A DNA stretch of 64,000 nucleotides from NCBI RefSeq assembly GCF_045278715.1, contig NZ_CP136420.1:2604001-2668000 (forward strand), given 5' to 3'. This DNA comes from Neomoorella carbonis. GTDB taxonomy: Bacteria; Bacillota; DSM-521; Neomoorellales; Neomoorellaceae. A program made the position numbers and the translations under genes. A model generated the notes under the pieces. That model did no database searches. It was not told the origin of the DNA and saw only the letters and a program-made list of their open reading frames with translations. Below, one piece after another: positions 29,758-37,457 of this stretch. The stretch's first letter is position 1, and the number at the start of each line of letters is the position of its first letter.

Positions 29758-32700
29758 TCACATTCGCGACAGCACAGCCGCTGCTTGGGCGCGGGTGAGG
29801 GGGGAGAGGGGGGCGAAGACGTCCGGCGCCACGCCGCGCATGAGGCCTTTTGTATAGGCGCGGGCCACGGCCTCCCGGCCCCACGCCGGGATTTCGTTCC
29901 AGTCGCGGAAGATATCGGCTACCGCTGGAGTAGAAGAGACGGGCGTACCAAATGTACCCAGCGGAGAAGATCCCGCCTGCCCGGCCGGGGATGTCGCCGG
30001 GAGCGGCGCGGTCGCTCCGGAGGGAGGGGCGGCCTCGTCTGCGGCGCTGCCGTTCCCGGTGCCTTTACTTACTATCTCCAGGTAACGGGTGAAAAAGGCC
30101 GCCGCCTCCACGCGGCTGACGGGCAAGTCCGGCCGGAAGGTGCCGTCTTCGTAGCCGACGACCAGGCCGTGGACCCGGGCCGCGGCCACAACGCCCTGCG
30201 CCCAGGCGGGGATGGCGGCCGCGTCGCTGAAGGTCGGGGCTTCTCCGCCGCCGGACGCCCAGCCCGCCAGGCGGGCCAGCATGGCTACCAGCTCCACCCG
30301 CCTTACCGGTAGGTCCGGGCGGAAGCTGCCGTCCTCATAGCCCGCCAGGATGCCCCGGGCGGTCATTTTTTTGATGTCTGCTTCCGCCCAGTGGCCGCGG
30401 GTGTCCCAAAAGCCCTCTTCCGCCGCGCTTTCCAGGTCGATTTTCTGCCCCGTCACCCCGCTCGTCGCCTGATCCAGGGCCACCAGGAGAACGCCCTTTT
30501 CCCCGGCCGGCAGGGGCCGCTGGAAATTCCCCCTGGCATCCAGGGGAATTATCTCCTGTCTGCCGTCATCATAGTTTAAGTACAGGCGGCTGGCGCTAGT
30601 GGTCCCTTTAAGGAGGAAGCCGGCCTCCCGTGGTAGCACCGAGACGGCCAGTTCCGGCGGCCGGCTGCCGGGAAGGCTCGCAGCTGTCACCTGAGCCAGG
30701 ACGGGCCCCTCCGGCCCTTCCAGGAGGGTAAGAGTCACGGGTACCCAGGCCGGCAGGCCGGCGGCGTCCACCCGGTAGCCGTTCAGGGTAACCAGGGTGC
30801 GGTCGCTTAAAGTGTAGCTGCTGCCGTCGGCGGTGCGCAGGACGCCATGCTGCCCGTCGACGCCGGCCAGGACTTTTTCGGTTTCGGTAACCTGGCTAGC
30901 TATATCAACCCGCCAGGCTTTTTCCTGGCCGGGCACCGCCGTCAGGCGCACCCAGTCCCCCGTACTCAGGGTGACGGCGTCAACCGGCAGGCCCCAGCGG
31001 AAGACCTGGGTGCCGTCGTCCAGCTCGAAGAGGCGGAACTGATTGGCGTAATCCATGAGGTAGAGGCGCCGCCGGTCCGGGCTCACATAAAGGACGCGGC
31101 CGTAGGTGACGGTGCTGTAGGCCGTCAGGGCGATTATCTGCCGGCTGCCGGGCATCAAGTTCAGGACCGCCCAGTCGCCGGGGTGGACGGCGGCCATCTG
31201 CGCCGGCTCGCCGTCACGCTTTATGGGCGCGCCGGGGAAGAGGGTATAGCTGGCACCGGTGGCCAGGGTAAGGCTATTGCCGTCTACCCTGGTCACCTGT
31301 CCCAGGGCCAGCTCCCTTTTCACAGCGATGTATTCCACCAGGCCTGTTGCCGGGTCGAGAACCAGGCGCACGGCCATACCCGGCACCAGGGACCCTGGTT
31401 CGGCCCGCCCGGCGGCGCCGTAAGGCAGGTCGGCCCTGCCGGCGTCGACCACTTTGTCGGCAAAGGTAACGGCGACATGGGGACTGAAGGTATAGGGGGC
31501 ATCGCGTCCCAGGAGCCAGAGTTCTTGCTTTTCCAGGTCAATGCGGGCGAGAATGCCTTCCTTTTCCTGGTAGCCAGCCAGAACCCGCCAGAGGGTCTGG
31601 GTAGCTGGATTGAGGGTGGCGGCCAGAGAAAAGCCGGGCGGCAGGTCCGCGGCTCCGCCGGAACGGTTGTTGACGGAAAGACTCCCGGCGGGATTGAAGT
31701 AGTAGCCGCCGGTGCGGGCCTGGCTGTTAATTTCCAGGAACAGGTTACCCTGGCCGGTCTCCAGGGCCTGAACGCCGGCGGCCTGCCAGCTCCGGCCTGC
31801 TATATACAGGGTTTGCGGCCCCAGGTAGACGTCGGAGCCCGGCAGGATGTGGGCGGCGTCGGCCGGCGCCGCTACGCCGTCGACGCAGTTTTTGATGCCC
31901 CCGGGCGGTGCGGTAATGGTGCGACCGTCGCTTAAAGTTACGCTGCTGCCGGCAGCACCGGCGACAACCCCCCGCTCCAGGAGCTGGCCGAAGGCCAGGG
32001 CAAAATCCTGGACCGGTTGTCCGGTGCCGGGCAGGGCGCTTTTGTTGACGGTTACGGCCCGTACTTTAACGATGTAAGTGCCGGGGGCCGGGTCTTTTAT
32101 GTAAACTTTCTCCAGATTGTTGCGGCGATCGGCTTTACCGGCACCGCTGTAATCATTACCGAAAAACTGCCGGCCGTCGGGCGCAATTACCACGAGGTCC
32201 AGATCGTTGACCAGGGCGGCCTCGGCTCCAGGTGCCGGTGCCGGGTCGGTCCAGGCCAGGGTGGCCTTGAAAGGCGCCGCTGCGGTAGCCACTTCGACCT
32301 GAAAGGTCATTTCCTGCCCCGCCGCCAGGCCTTCGCCGGCGTCCACCAGATGCATGGTCTTTTCCTCCAGGGCCAGCACCGTGCCGGCGAGGTCCAGGAT
32401 GCCGGGAAAAGCGGTCATGGGCCCCTCCGGCGGTGTCCAGGCACCGTTGACCAGGGCGGCTTTCATCAGGGCGGCCGATGGATCGGCAAAGCCCTTTGTT
32501 TTCAAAAACTGGCGTAAGATAGCCGCGGCACCGCCGGTCACAGCCGCCGCTTGGCTGGTACCGCTCTGGACGTTATAGCTATTATTAGAGGGGAAATTAC
32601 TCTCCACCTGGCGGGAACGGGGGGCGACAATACCTGTACCCGGCGCCAGGATGTCGGGTTTAAAGCGCCCGTCACTGGTGGGACCGCGGCTGGAAAAATC

Positions 32701-33465
32701 GGCCTGGCGGCGGGCATCGTTGGCGTCGGGGCTGAAGGCCGGGCGCACGGATTCGCTCGCCCCTACCACCAGGGCGTTTTTGCTGTTGGCTTCGGCGGTT
32801 AGGGACCCCTGGACCGGCCCGCTGTTGCCGGCGCCGAAAATAGGCAGGAAATCGGGATGCAGGCGGACAAAGCTGTCAATCTGGGCGGCAGCGTCGCGGT
32901 AGGCGTTGGGGCCGCCGCCCCAGCCGTCGACGTGGATGCGGACGCCGGCATCGTAGGCGGGGCGGAAGAGGCGGGAAAGGTCTTCAGGGATCGCCATTTC
33001 CCCCCTGGAGTTTAACAGGCCCTGGAAATAGATGCTCGCCCCTGGGGCGATGCCGCGGTACTGGCCGTTTGAGGCGGCACCGGTGCCGGCAACAATACCG
33101 GCCAGGTGGGTGCCGTGGCCGACAGGGTCGTCGGCCTTTTCCCTCCCGGCCCAGCTCTTGAGCATGACCACCTTGGGCATCTGGCCGGGAGCGCCCTGCA
33201 GGTCGGGGTGAATGTCGCTGATGCTCCCGGCATCCAGGCCGCTATCGGCCAGGCCCACAATCTCGCCCCTGCCGGTAAGGCCGGCCGGCGCCACCAGACC
33301 GGGCGCCGCCAGGGGGCGGGCCCCGATAATATCGGCGGCGCGGTCGGTGAGGAAGCCCCGGCCCTGCCGCCCGGGGGGAGGTCCCAGGAGGACCAGCAGG
33401 AGCAGAAACATAGAAAAGACAAGCACCTTGGTAACGGTTCTGGTTTTATGTAAACTTACGCCCAT
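29758..33465 (-). CDS. Subtilisin-family (S8) serine protease with C-terminal SLH domains
   Basis: About 1235 residues from ATG 33465 (AAGGAG seven bases upstream). After a signal sequence (VLVFSMFLLLLVLLGPPPG) the catalytic domain has the S8 triad: Asp74 in VGLADSGLDAG, His117 in GHGTHLAGIVAG, Ser304 in SGTSQAAAV, and oxyanion Asn214 in GAGNSG. Residues about 370-490 resemble a proprotein-convertase-like P-domain; long beta-rich repeats follow (several segments like LTLATGASYTLFPGAPI). The last 210 residues hold three SLH modules separated by a Ser/Ala/Pro linker. Expected to be a wall-anchored extracellular protease. The proline usual after GTS-x-A is replaced. Confidence 0.88.
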   Translation of the reverse strand: MGVSLHKTRTVTKVLVFSMFLLLLVLLGPPPGRQGRGFLTDRAADIIGARPLAAPGLVAPAGLTGRGEIVGLADSGLDAGSISDIHPDLQGAPGQMPKVVMLKSWAGREKADDPVGHGTHLAGIVAGTGAASNGQYRGIAPGASIYFQGLLNSRGEMAIPEDLSRLFRPAYDAGVRIHVDGWGGGPNAYRDAAAQIDSFVRLHPDFLPIFGAGNSGPVQGSLTAEANSKNALVVGASESVRPAFSPDANDARRQADFSSRGPTSDGRFKPDILAPGTGIVAPRSRQVESNFPSNNSYNVQSGTSQAAAVTGGAAAILRQFLKTKGFADPSAALMKAALVNGAWTPPEGPMTAFPGILDLAGTVLALEEKTMHLVDAGEGLAAGQEMTFQVEVATAAAPFKATLAWTDPAPAPGAEAALVNDLDLVVIAPDGRQFFGNDYSGAGKADRRNNLEKVYIKDPAPGTYIVKVRAVTVNKSALPGTGQPVQDFALAFGQLLERGVVAGAAGSSVTLSDGRTITAPPGGIKNCVDGVAAPADAAHILPGSDVYLGPQTLYIAGRSWQAAGVQALETGQGNLFLEINSQARTGGYYFNPAGSLSVNNRSGGAADLPPGFSLAATLNPATQTLWRVLAGYQEKEGILARIDLEKQELWLLGRDAPYTFSPHVAVTFADKVVDAGRADLPYGAAGRAEPGSLVPGMAVRLVLDPATGLVEYIAVKRELALGQVTRVDGNSLTLATGASYTLFPGAPIKRDGEPAQMAAVHPGDWAVLNLMPGSRQIIALTAYSTVTYGRVLYVSPDRRRLYLMDYANQFRLFELDDGTQVFRWGLPVDAVTLSTGDWVRLTAVPGQEKAWRVDIASQVTETEKVLAGVDGQHGVLRTADGSSYTLSDRTLVTLNGYRVDAAGLPAWVPVTLTLLEGPEGPVLAQVTAASLPGSRPPELAVSVLPREAGFLLKGTTSASRLYLNYDDGRQEIIPLDARGNFQRPLPAGEKGVLLVALDQATSGVTGQKIDLESAAEEGFWDTRGHWAEADIKKMTARGILAGYEDGSFRPDLPVRRVELVAMLARLAGWASGGGEAPTFSDAAAIPAWAQGVVAAARVHGLVVGYEDGTFRPDLPVSRVEAAAFFTRYLEIVSKGTGNGSAADEAAPPSGATAPLPATSPAGQAGSSPLGTFGTPVSSTPAVADIFRDWNEIPAWGREAVARAYTKGLMRGVAPDVFAPLSPLTRAQAAAVLSRM

Positions 33466-33553
33466 ATGTATACTCCTTGCCGGGTACAACTGCCGGTAAA
33501 AGACTGCCGTTGTTGTTTGATTAACCAAGCCCGGCCGGTAGCAGGCGCGGGCA

Positions 33554-34285
33554 TCAGCCCTTTTTGCTGGCCTGCCGCAGTACTGCCAGCATAAACTTCG
33601 GCAGGGCCAGCGTTCTTTTGACCCTTGCCGGTTCCTGGAGCACCCGGTACAGCCACTCCAGGTTCAGCCGCTGCACCCAGGCCGGTGCCCGCCGCACCCG
33701 CCCCGCCAGGACATCGAAGCTGCCTCCCACGCCCACGGCCACCGGCACCTGGAGCTCCTGCAGGTGGCCGGCGATCCAGTATTCCTGCTTGGGGGCGCCC
33801 AGGCCCACGAGGAGGATGTGGGGCCGCGCCCTTTTGATGGCCTCTATAAGTGCCGGCATTTCCCGGGAGGAAAGGTAGCCGTGGCTGGTGCCGGCCACCA
33901 CCAGGCCGGGATGCTCCCTTCTTAGCCTTGCAGCTGCCGCCTCAGCCACGCCGGGGGCGGCGCCATAAAGAAAAAAGCGCCAGCTCCGGCGGGCGCCCTC
34001 TGCGGCCAGGGCCTGGAGGAGGTCGATGCCCGTTACCCGTTCCGGGAGGGGTGTTCCCAGCTTGCGGGCCGCCCAGAGGATGCCGGCGCCGTCGGCCGTC
34101 ACCAGTTGGGCGCGGTTGATGACGGCCTGGAGCTCCGGCTCACGGTAGGCCCGGTAGGCGATTTCAGCATTCAGGGTCACCACGTGGTGGGGGGTACCGG
34201 TCGTGACAAACTCTGCCACCCTGGCCACGGCCCCGGCCAGGGTAAGGGGATCGACCCGGTTGCCCAGGACATAGCAGCTTGACAT
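33554..34285 (-). CDS. tagA: WecG/TagA/CpsF-family N-acetylmannosaminyltransferase
   Basis: A 243-residue glycosyltransferase with the family core: HHVVTLNAEIAYRAYREPEL, VTADGAGILWAARKLGTPLP ERVTG and PHILLVGLGAPKQEYWIAGH. It transfers ManNAc from UDP-ManNAc to the GlcNAc-diphosphate lipid carrier, forming the linkage unit of wall teichoic acid or related polymers. The LCP ligase gene upstream (155 bp) and wecB elsewhere in the window fit that pathway. The Thr and Asp of the active site (T-ADG) are present. Confidence 0.88.
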   Translation of the reverse strand: MSSCYVLGNRVDPLTLAGAVARVAEFVTTGTPHHVVTLNAEIAYRAYREPELQAVINRAQLVTADGAGILWAARKLGTPLPERVTGIDLLQALAAEGARRSWRFFLYGAAPGVAEAAAARLRREHPGLVVAGTSHGYLSSREMPALIEAIKRARPHILLVGLGAPKQEYWIAGHLQELQVPVAVGVGGSFDVLAGRVRRAPAWVQRLNLEWLYRVLQEPARVKRTLALPKFMLAVLRQASKKG

Positions 34286-34346
34286 AAGACTGCCTTCTCC
34301 TTCGCTAAAGGTGGGGAGCAGGGGTGTAAACGGTGGATTAAGCGAG

Positions 34347-34434
34347 GGCCGGTGCTCTGCCGACTGCCTGGCCGATGGAGGTCCTGCGTTCCCACCGGCA
34401 GTTCGCCTGGAGAGGCTCCCTGCAGCGACCGGCC
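34347..34434. other. 88-bp inverted-repeat element between LCP and tagA genes
   Basis: GGCCGGT and ACCGGCC close an 88-base region inside which CTGCCG/CGGCAG and ACTGCC/GGCAGT give overlapping, mutually exclusive stems. TTCTTTTT follows on the plus strand. It lies in the tagA leader (minus strand) just after the LCP stop. It could be a terminator or attenuator; it matches no RNA family I know. Confidence 0.4.
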
Positions 34435-34440
34435 TTCTTT

Positions 34441-35400
34441 TTACCGCAGGTTGGGTATGGCGGCCAGGGTTTCCGCCAGCTTCTTCTGGTCGACCAGGTA
34501 ATAGCTGATGCCGTTGATATACCTGCCTTCTCCGGGAAGCATGTATGAGGTCACGGCGCTGCCGTTTAAATCCTTCATGCTTAGCGCCAGGGAAAGCATT
34601 TCCTTTATGCTCAGGTTGGTCGTGACTTCCTTGCTGATTTCATTGATTAGTTTCGGGATTTTAGGGAGGGTGCTTAGTTTCAAAGTCTGGTCGACTACGG
34701 CCTTGATAAATTTCTGCTGGCGGCCGATTCTGGTGATGTCTCCTTCCGGGTCGTAGCGATAACGCACGTAGCCCAGGGCGTCGTGACCGTTCAAGTGCTG
34801 GAAGCCCGGGCGGAGATTTATGCCCTCTTCCGGGTAATACATGCGCTTGTCCACATCGATGTCGACGCCGCCCAGTATGTCAATGATCTTTTCAAACCCC
34901 TGGAAGTCGACTTCCACATACTTCTCGATATGGGTGCCCAGGAAATCGTTGATGGTGTCCATCAGGAGTTGGGGGCCGCCCAGGGCGTGGGCGGCATTGA
35001 TTTTATCATAGCCGTGGCCGGGTATTTTTACCCGCGTGTCCCGCGGTATGGAGAGGAGATCAACCCCGGGTTTGCGGGGATCGAGGACCGCCAGGATAAT
35101 GGTATCGGACCGGGAAGGCTCCTGGGGCTGGCGACGGTCGACACCAATTATGAGAATAGTCTGGGGCTGGCCGGGTGCCGCCTCGGCCAGGCCGCCGCCG
35201 TCCTTATTCCCCTGGCCGGTAGCCAGGTCTCCGGTCAGCCAGAGGTTGGCCAGCCGGTAACCGGCAAAGGCGAAGACGCCAAAGGTAAAAAAGGCGAGCA
35301 GCATTAAACCCAAAATCAAAGGGAAAGAGCTGCGGCGCCGTTTGGCCAGGGCCGACCCTTCACCCCAGAATTCAGTTTGATACTGGTCTGGTGTCGCCAT
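34441..35400 (-). CDS. LytR-CpsA-Psr (LCP) family wall-polymer ligase
   Basis: A 319-residue protein from ATG 35400 (GGAGG eight bases upstream). One N-terminal membrane helix (FPLILGLMLLAFFTFGVFAF) precedes the LCP domain: TILIIGVDRR, SDTIILAVLDPRKPGVDLLS IPRDTRV, YDKINAAHALGG, and RYRYDPEGDITRIGRQQKFI. The arginines and aspartates binding the polyprenyl-pyrophosphate head are present. LCP proteins move undecaprenyl-linked polymers onto peptidoglycan outside the membrane. It is followed by tagA, consistent with a wall-polymer gene pair. Confidence 0.9.
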   Translation of the reverse strand: MATPDQYQTEFWGEGSALAKRRRSSFPLILGLMLLAFFTFGVFAFAGYRLANLWLTGDLATGQGNKDGGGLAEAAPGQPQTILIIGVDRRQPQEPSRSDTIILAVLDPRKPGVDLLSIPRDTRVKIPGHGYDKINAAHALGGPQLLMDTINDFLGTHIEKYVEVDFQGFEKIIDILGGVDIDVDKRMYYPEEGINLRPGFQHLNGHDALGYVRYRYDPEGDITRIGRQQKFIKAVVDQTLKLSTLPKIPKLINEISKEVTTNLSIKEMLSLALSMKDLNGSAVTSYMLPGEGRYINGISYYLVDQKKLAETLAAIPNLR

Positions 35401-35481
35401 GAACTCTTCCTCCAAACTTATAGACGATAAATTATCCTTTCGGGTTCCTCTGCCTGCAAAAATTTTTCGCCGTGACAAAGG

Positions 35482-35504
35482 AAGGGGCGCCTGACGCGCC
35501 CTTT
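35482..35504 (-). terminator. Terminator of the small stalk-domain gene
   Basis: GGGCGC-CTGAC-GCGCCC with A/T extension of the stem. On the minus strand CCTTCCTTTGTC follows, so the U tract is interrupted. Confidence 0.5.
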
Positions 35505-35539
35505 ACTTTGCTTCTGCCGTGCCTGCCAAGATTCTAAAG

Positions 35540-36166
35540 TCACGGCCTGATGGTAATGGTCATGGCAGCCTGATCCCAGTCCACCCTGGCTCCCAGGCCC
35601 TGGCTGATGACCCGCACCGGCACCATGGTCGTCCCGTTTACCAGGGTGGCCGGCGCAGGAATGTCGACTTTCCGGCCGTCAAAGGTACCGCTGAGAGTAC
35701 CGATTTTCAGTATAACGGAATGTGCTGCCGTGGTATAGCTGACAGTTTGCGTCGCTTCATTATAGTCTACTTTAGCCCCGAGGGCCTCGCCGATAAAGCG
35801 GAAGGGGACCATGGAGGTACCGTTGCCCGTCTGGTAGGGAGCAACCGGCAGCTGTTTGGCGGTGCCGCCCACATAGGCCGTTTTGCTGCCGATTGTTAAC
35901 TTAATCACCGGCCGCTGCTCCAGGGCCGTCACCCTGGCTTCCAGCTCGGCAATCTGCTTGTTTATGTTATCAAGTTGTCCCTGCAGTTCCCGGGTACGGC
36001 TGTCGATATAATTGTCGACATAAGATTTAGTTACCAGGGGGTCCTGGCTGCTGCCCGGCTCCGGTCCTCCGGCCTGGACTGACCGGCCGGCAAAATAAAT
36101 GCCGGCGAGCATTAGCAGGGACAGGGGCAGGACTACTTTCCAGTTACGCAAGGAAGAATGTTGCAT
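35540..36166 (-). CDS. Exported stalk-domain protein with coiled coil
   Basis: A 208-residue protein with an N-terminal signal or anchor (KVVLPLSLLMLAGIYFAGRS), a short coiled coil (residues about 50-82) and two copper-amine-oxidase-N-like half domains (SMVPFRFIGEALGAKVDYNE ATQTVSY; TTMVPVRVISQGLGARVDWD QAAMTITI). The same domain ends the 760-residue protein and starts the 353-residue one. It probably sits at the outer membrane face or wall. It may be the first gene of the LCP-tagA string, although a hairpin lies between. Confidence 0.8.
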   Translation of the reverse strand: MQHSSLRNWKVVLPLSLLMLAGIYFAGRSVQAGGPEPGSSQDPLVTKSYVDNYIDSRTRELQGQLDNINKQIAELEARVTALEQRPVIKLTIGSKTAYVGGTAKQLPVAPYQTGNGTSMVPFRFIGEALGAKVDYNEATQTVSYTTAAHSVILKIGTLSGTFDGRKVDIPAPATLVNGTTMVPVRVISQGLGARVDWDQAAMTITIRP

Positions 36167-36316
36167 TCCTCCAGGGCCTCCTCACGAAAATAACTTAATC
36201 ACAAAAATGCACTTAAGGCTTATCTAAACTTAATTCGACACAAAGGGCGAGATTCCTGTTAGCAATTTTGTTGTCCTGACAAGGAGAAATAATTGCAATT
36301 TTTTCTCAAGATATAA

Positions 36317-36346
36317 TTCACAAAGTACCTATCTTTATGGTATAAT
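36317..36346 (+). promoter_or_regulatory. Promoter of the 61-residue protein gene
   Basis: TTCACA (36317-36322), 18 bp, TATAAT (36341-36346), with TGG before the -10. Confidence 0.65.
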
Positions 36347-36348
36347 AA

Positions 36349-36411
36349 AAACGGGGGCAATGAGAGATACTATTTAGCAAAAGAATCTAGTTTTCTGCAA
36401 TTCCCCCGGTT
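36349..36411 (+). other. Leader hairpin of the 61-residue protein gene
   Basis: AACGGGGG at the very start of the transcript can pair with CCCCCGGTT 50 bases later, closing an A-rich loop. It leaves the GGGAGG ribosome site 22 bases downstream free. It may stabilise the mRNA. Confidence 0.45.
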
Positions 36412-36444
36412 TACTTATTTATATCGAAGAAGGGAGGCATAAAA

Positions 36445-36630
36445 ATGTTAAAGGACATCCAGCGCAATCTCCTCCGCGAACGCAAGGCGCTCTTGGAGCA
36501 GTGGGCCTATGCTTCGGAAAGAGAACGGCCCCACCTGCTCGTCAGGATTATGGACATCGACGAGCAGCTTGAACTGGGCAAAAGCAAAAGCAGGCCCCGG
36601 GCCAGGCTTCCCAAGCGAAATGTGGTCTAG
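36445..36630 (+). CDS. Small 61-residue helical protein, unknown
   Basis: MLKDIQRNLLRERKALLEQW ... ends RPRARLPKRNVV. It is amphipathic, with a basic tail, no signal and no cysteine. GGGAGG lies eight bases before the ATG. A consensus promoter, a leader hairpin and a strong terminator surround it, so it is a real, single-gene transcript. I do not recognise the family. Confidence 0.75.
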   Translation: MLKDIQRNLLRERKALLEQWAYASERERPHLLVRIMDIDEQLELGKSKSRPRARLPKRNVV

Positions 36631-36640
36631 GAGGAGTAAA

Positions 36641-36667
36641 AGGCGCGGTTTTAAGCCGCGCTTTTTT
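36641..36667 (+). terminator. Terminator of the 61-residue protein gene
   Basis: GCGCGG and CCGCGC stem with TTTTAAG loop, then TTTTTT. Confidence 0.85.
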
Positions 36668-36699
36668 CGTGGATGCCAGCCTGGCAGGCGCAGTCATGA

Positions 36700-37326
36700 C
36701 TAGCTGGGGCAATCTCCGGCCATGGGTTTTTCCGGCGACCCGGTCAGGCCGCCGATGCCCCGGAGAATCATCGCCACGGCTTCGGCGGCGACGGCCGCCG
36801 GATCCATATCTTGACCACTATCAAAGAAAAGCTGGTGCCCCAGGGCCACTATAAAACCCATGATCAGGCTGGCCGCCAGCCAGGGCGGCACCGGCCGCAT
36901 TTCACCCCGCCTGGCGGCCGCCTGCAGGTAAGAGGCCAGGCGTTGGAGCATCTCTTGCTTGGCAGCGAAGAGCAAGCGCTGGGTGGCGGCATCGATGGGC
37001 GGGTGATCGCTCAAGAGAATTCTGGCAATTTCCCGGTGCGTCTGGAAGTAGCCCAGGCTTTCCCTAAAAAAGCGCTCCAGGAACCCGGTCAGGGTCGGTT
37101 CCTGACTTATCTCCTGCAGGTGGTCCAGGTGGTCGTTGAAAAGGTGCAGTAGCAATTGCTGGAAAAGGTCTTTTTTGCTGCGGAAGTACTCGTATACGGT
37201 CCCCTTCCCTACTCCGGCGGCCGCAGCTATGTCGGCTATTTTAGCCTGGTAAAAGCCGCGAGTGGCAAAAACCCCGGTGGCAGCGGCCAGGATCTGCTGG
37301 CGCTTGTCGCCTGCCGCGCGGTTCAT
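36700..37326 (-). CDS. TetR-family regulator of the RND efflux operon
   Basis: A 208-residue protein with a typical TetR DNA-binding domain (RQQILAAATGVFATRGFYQA KIADIAAAAGVGKGTVYEYF RSK) and a helical ligand domain. ATG 37326 is preceded by GGGGAGAGG. It is the third gene of an adaptor-RND-TetR string with 131 bp between pump and regulator. The palindrome at 41778-41795 at the operon head is its likely operator. Confidence 0.9.
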   Translation of the reverse strand: MNRAAGDKRQQILAAATGVFATRGFYQAKIADIAAAAGVGKGTVYEYFRSKKDLFQQLLLHLFNDHLDHLQEISQEPTLTGFLERFFRESLGYFQTHREIARILLSDHPPIDAATQRLLFAAKQEMLQRLASYLQAAARRGEMRPVPPWLAASLIMGFIVALGHQLFFDSGQDMDPAAVAAEAVAMILRGIGGLTGSPEKPMAGDCPS

Positions 37327-37457
37327 ACCTCTCCCCTCCCCCTTTCTCTTGCTTTCCATGCCTGTTATTCAAATCCCGGCACCGGCCTCTCCGGCAGGAC
37401 CAGGCAATACCGGATGCGTTTTGCCCCGCCGCCGGGTCCTGCCGGAAACCTCCGTAC

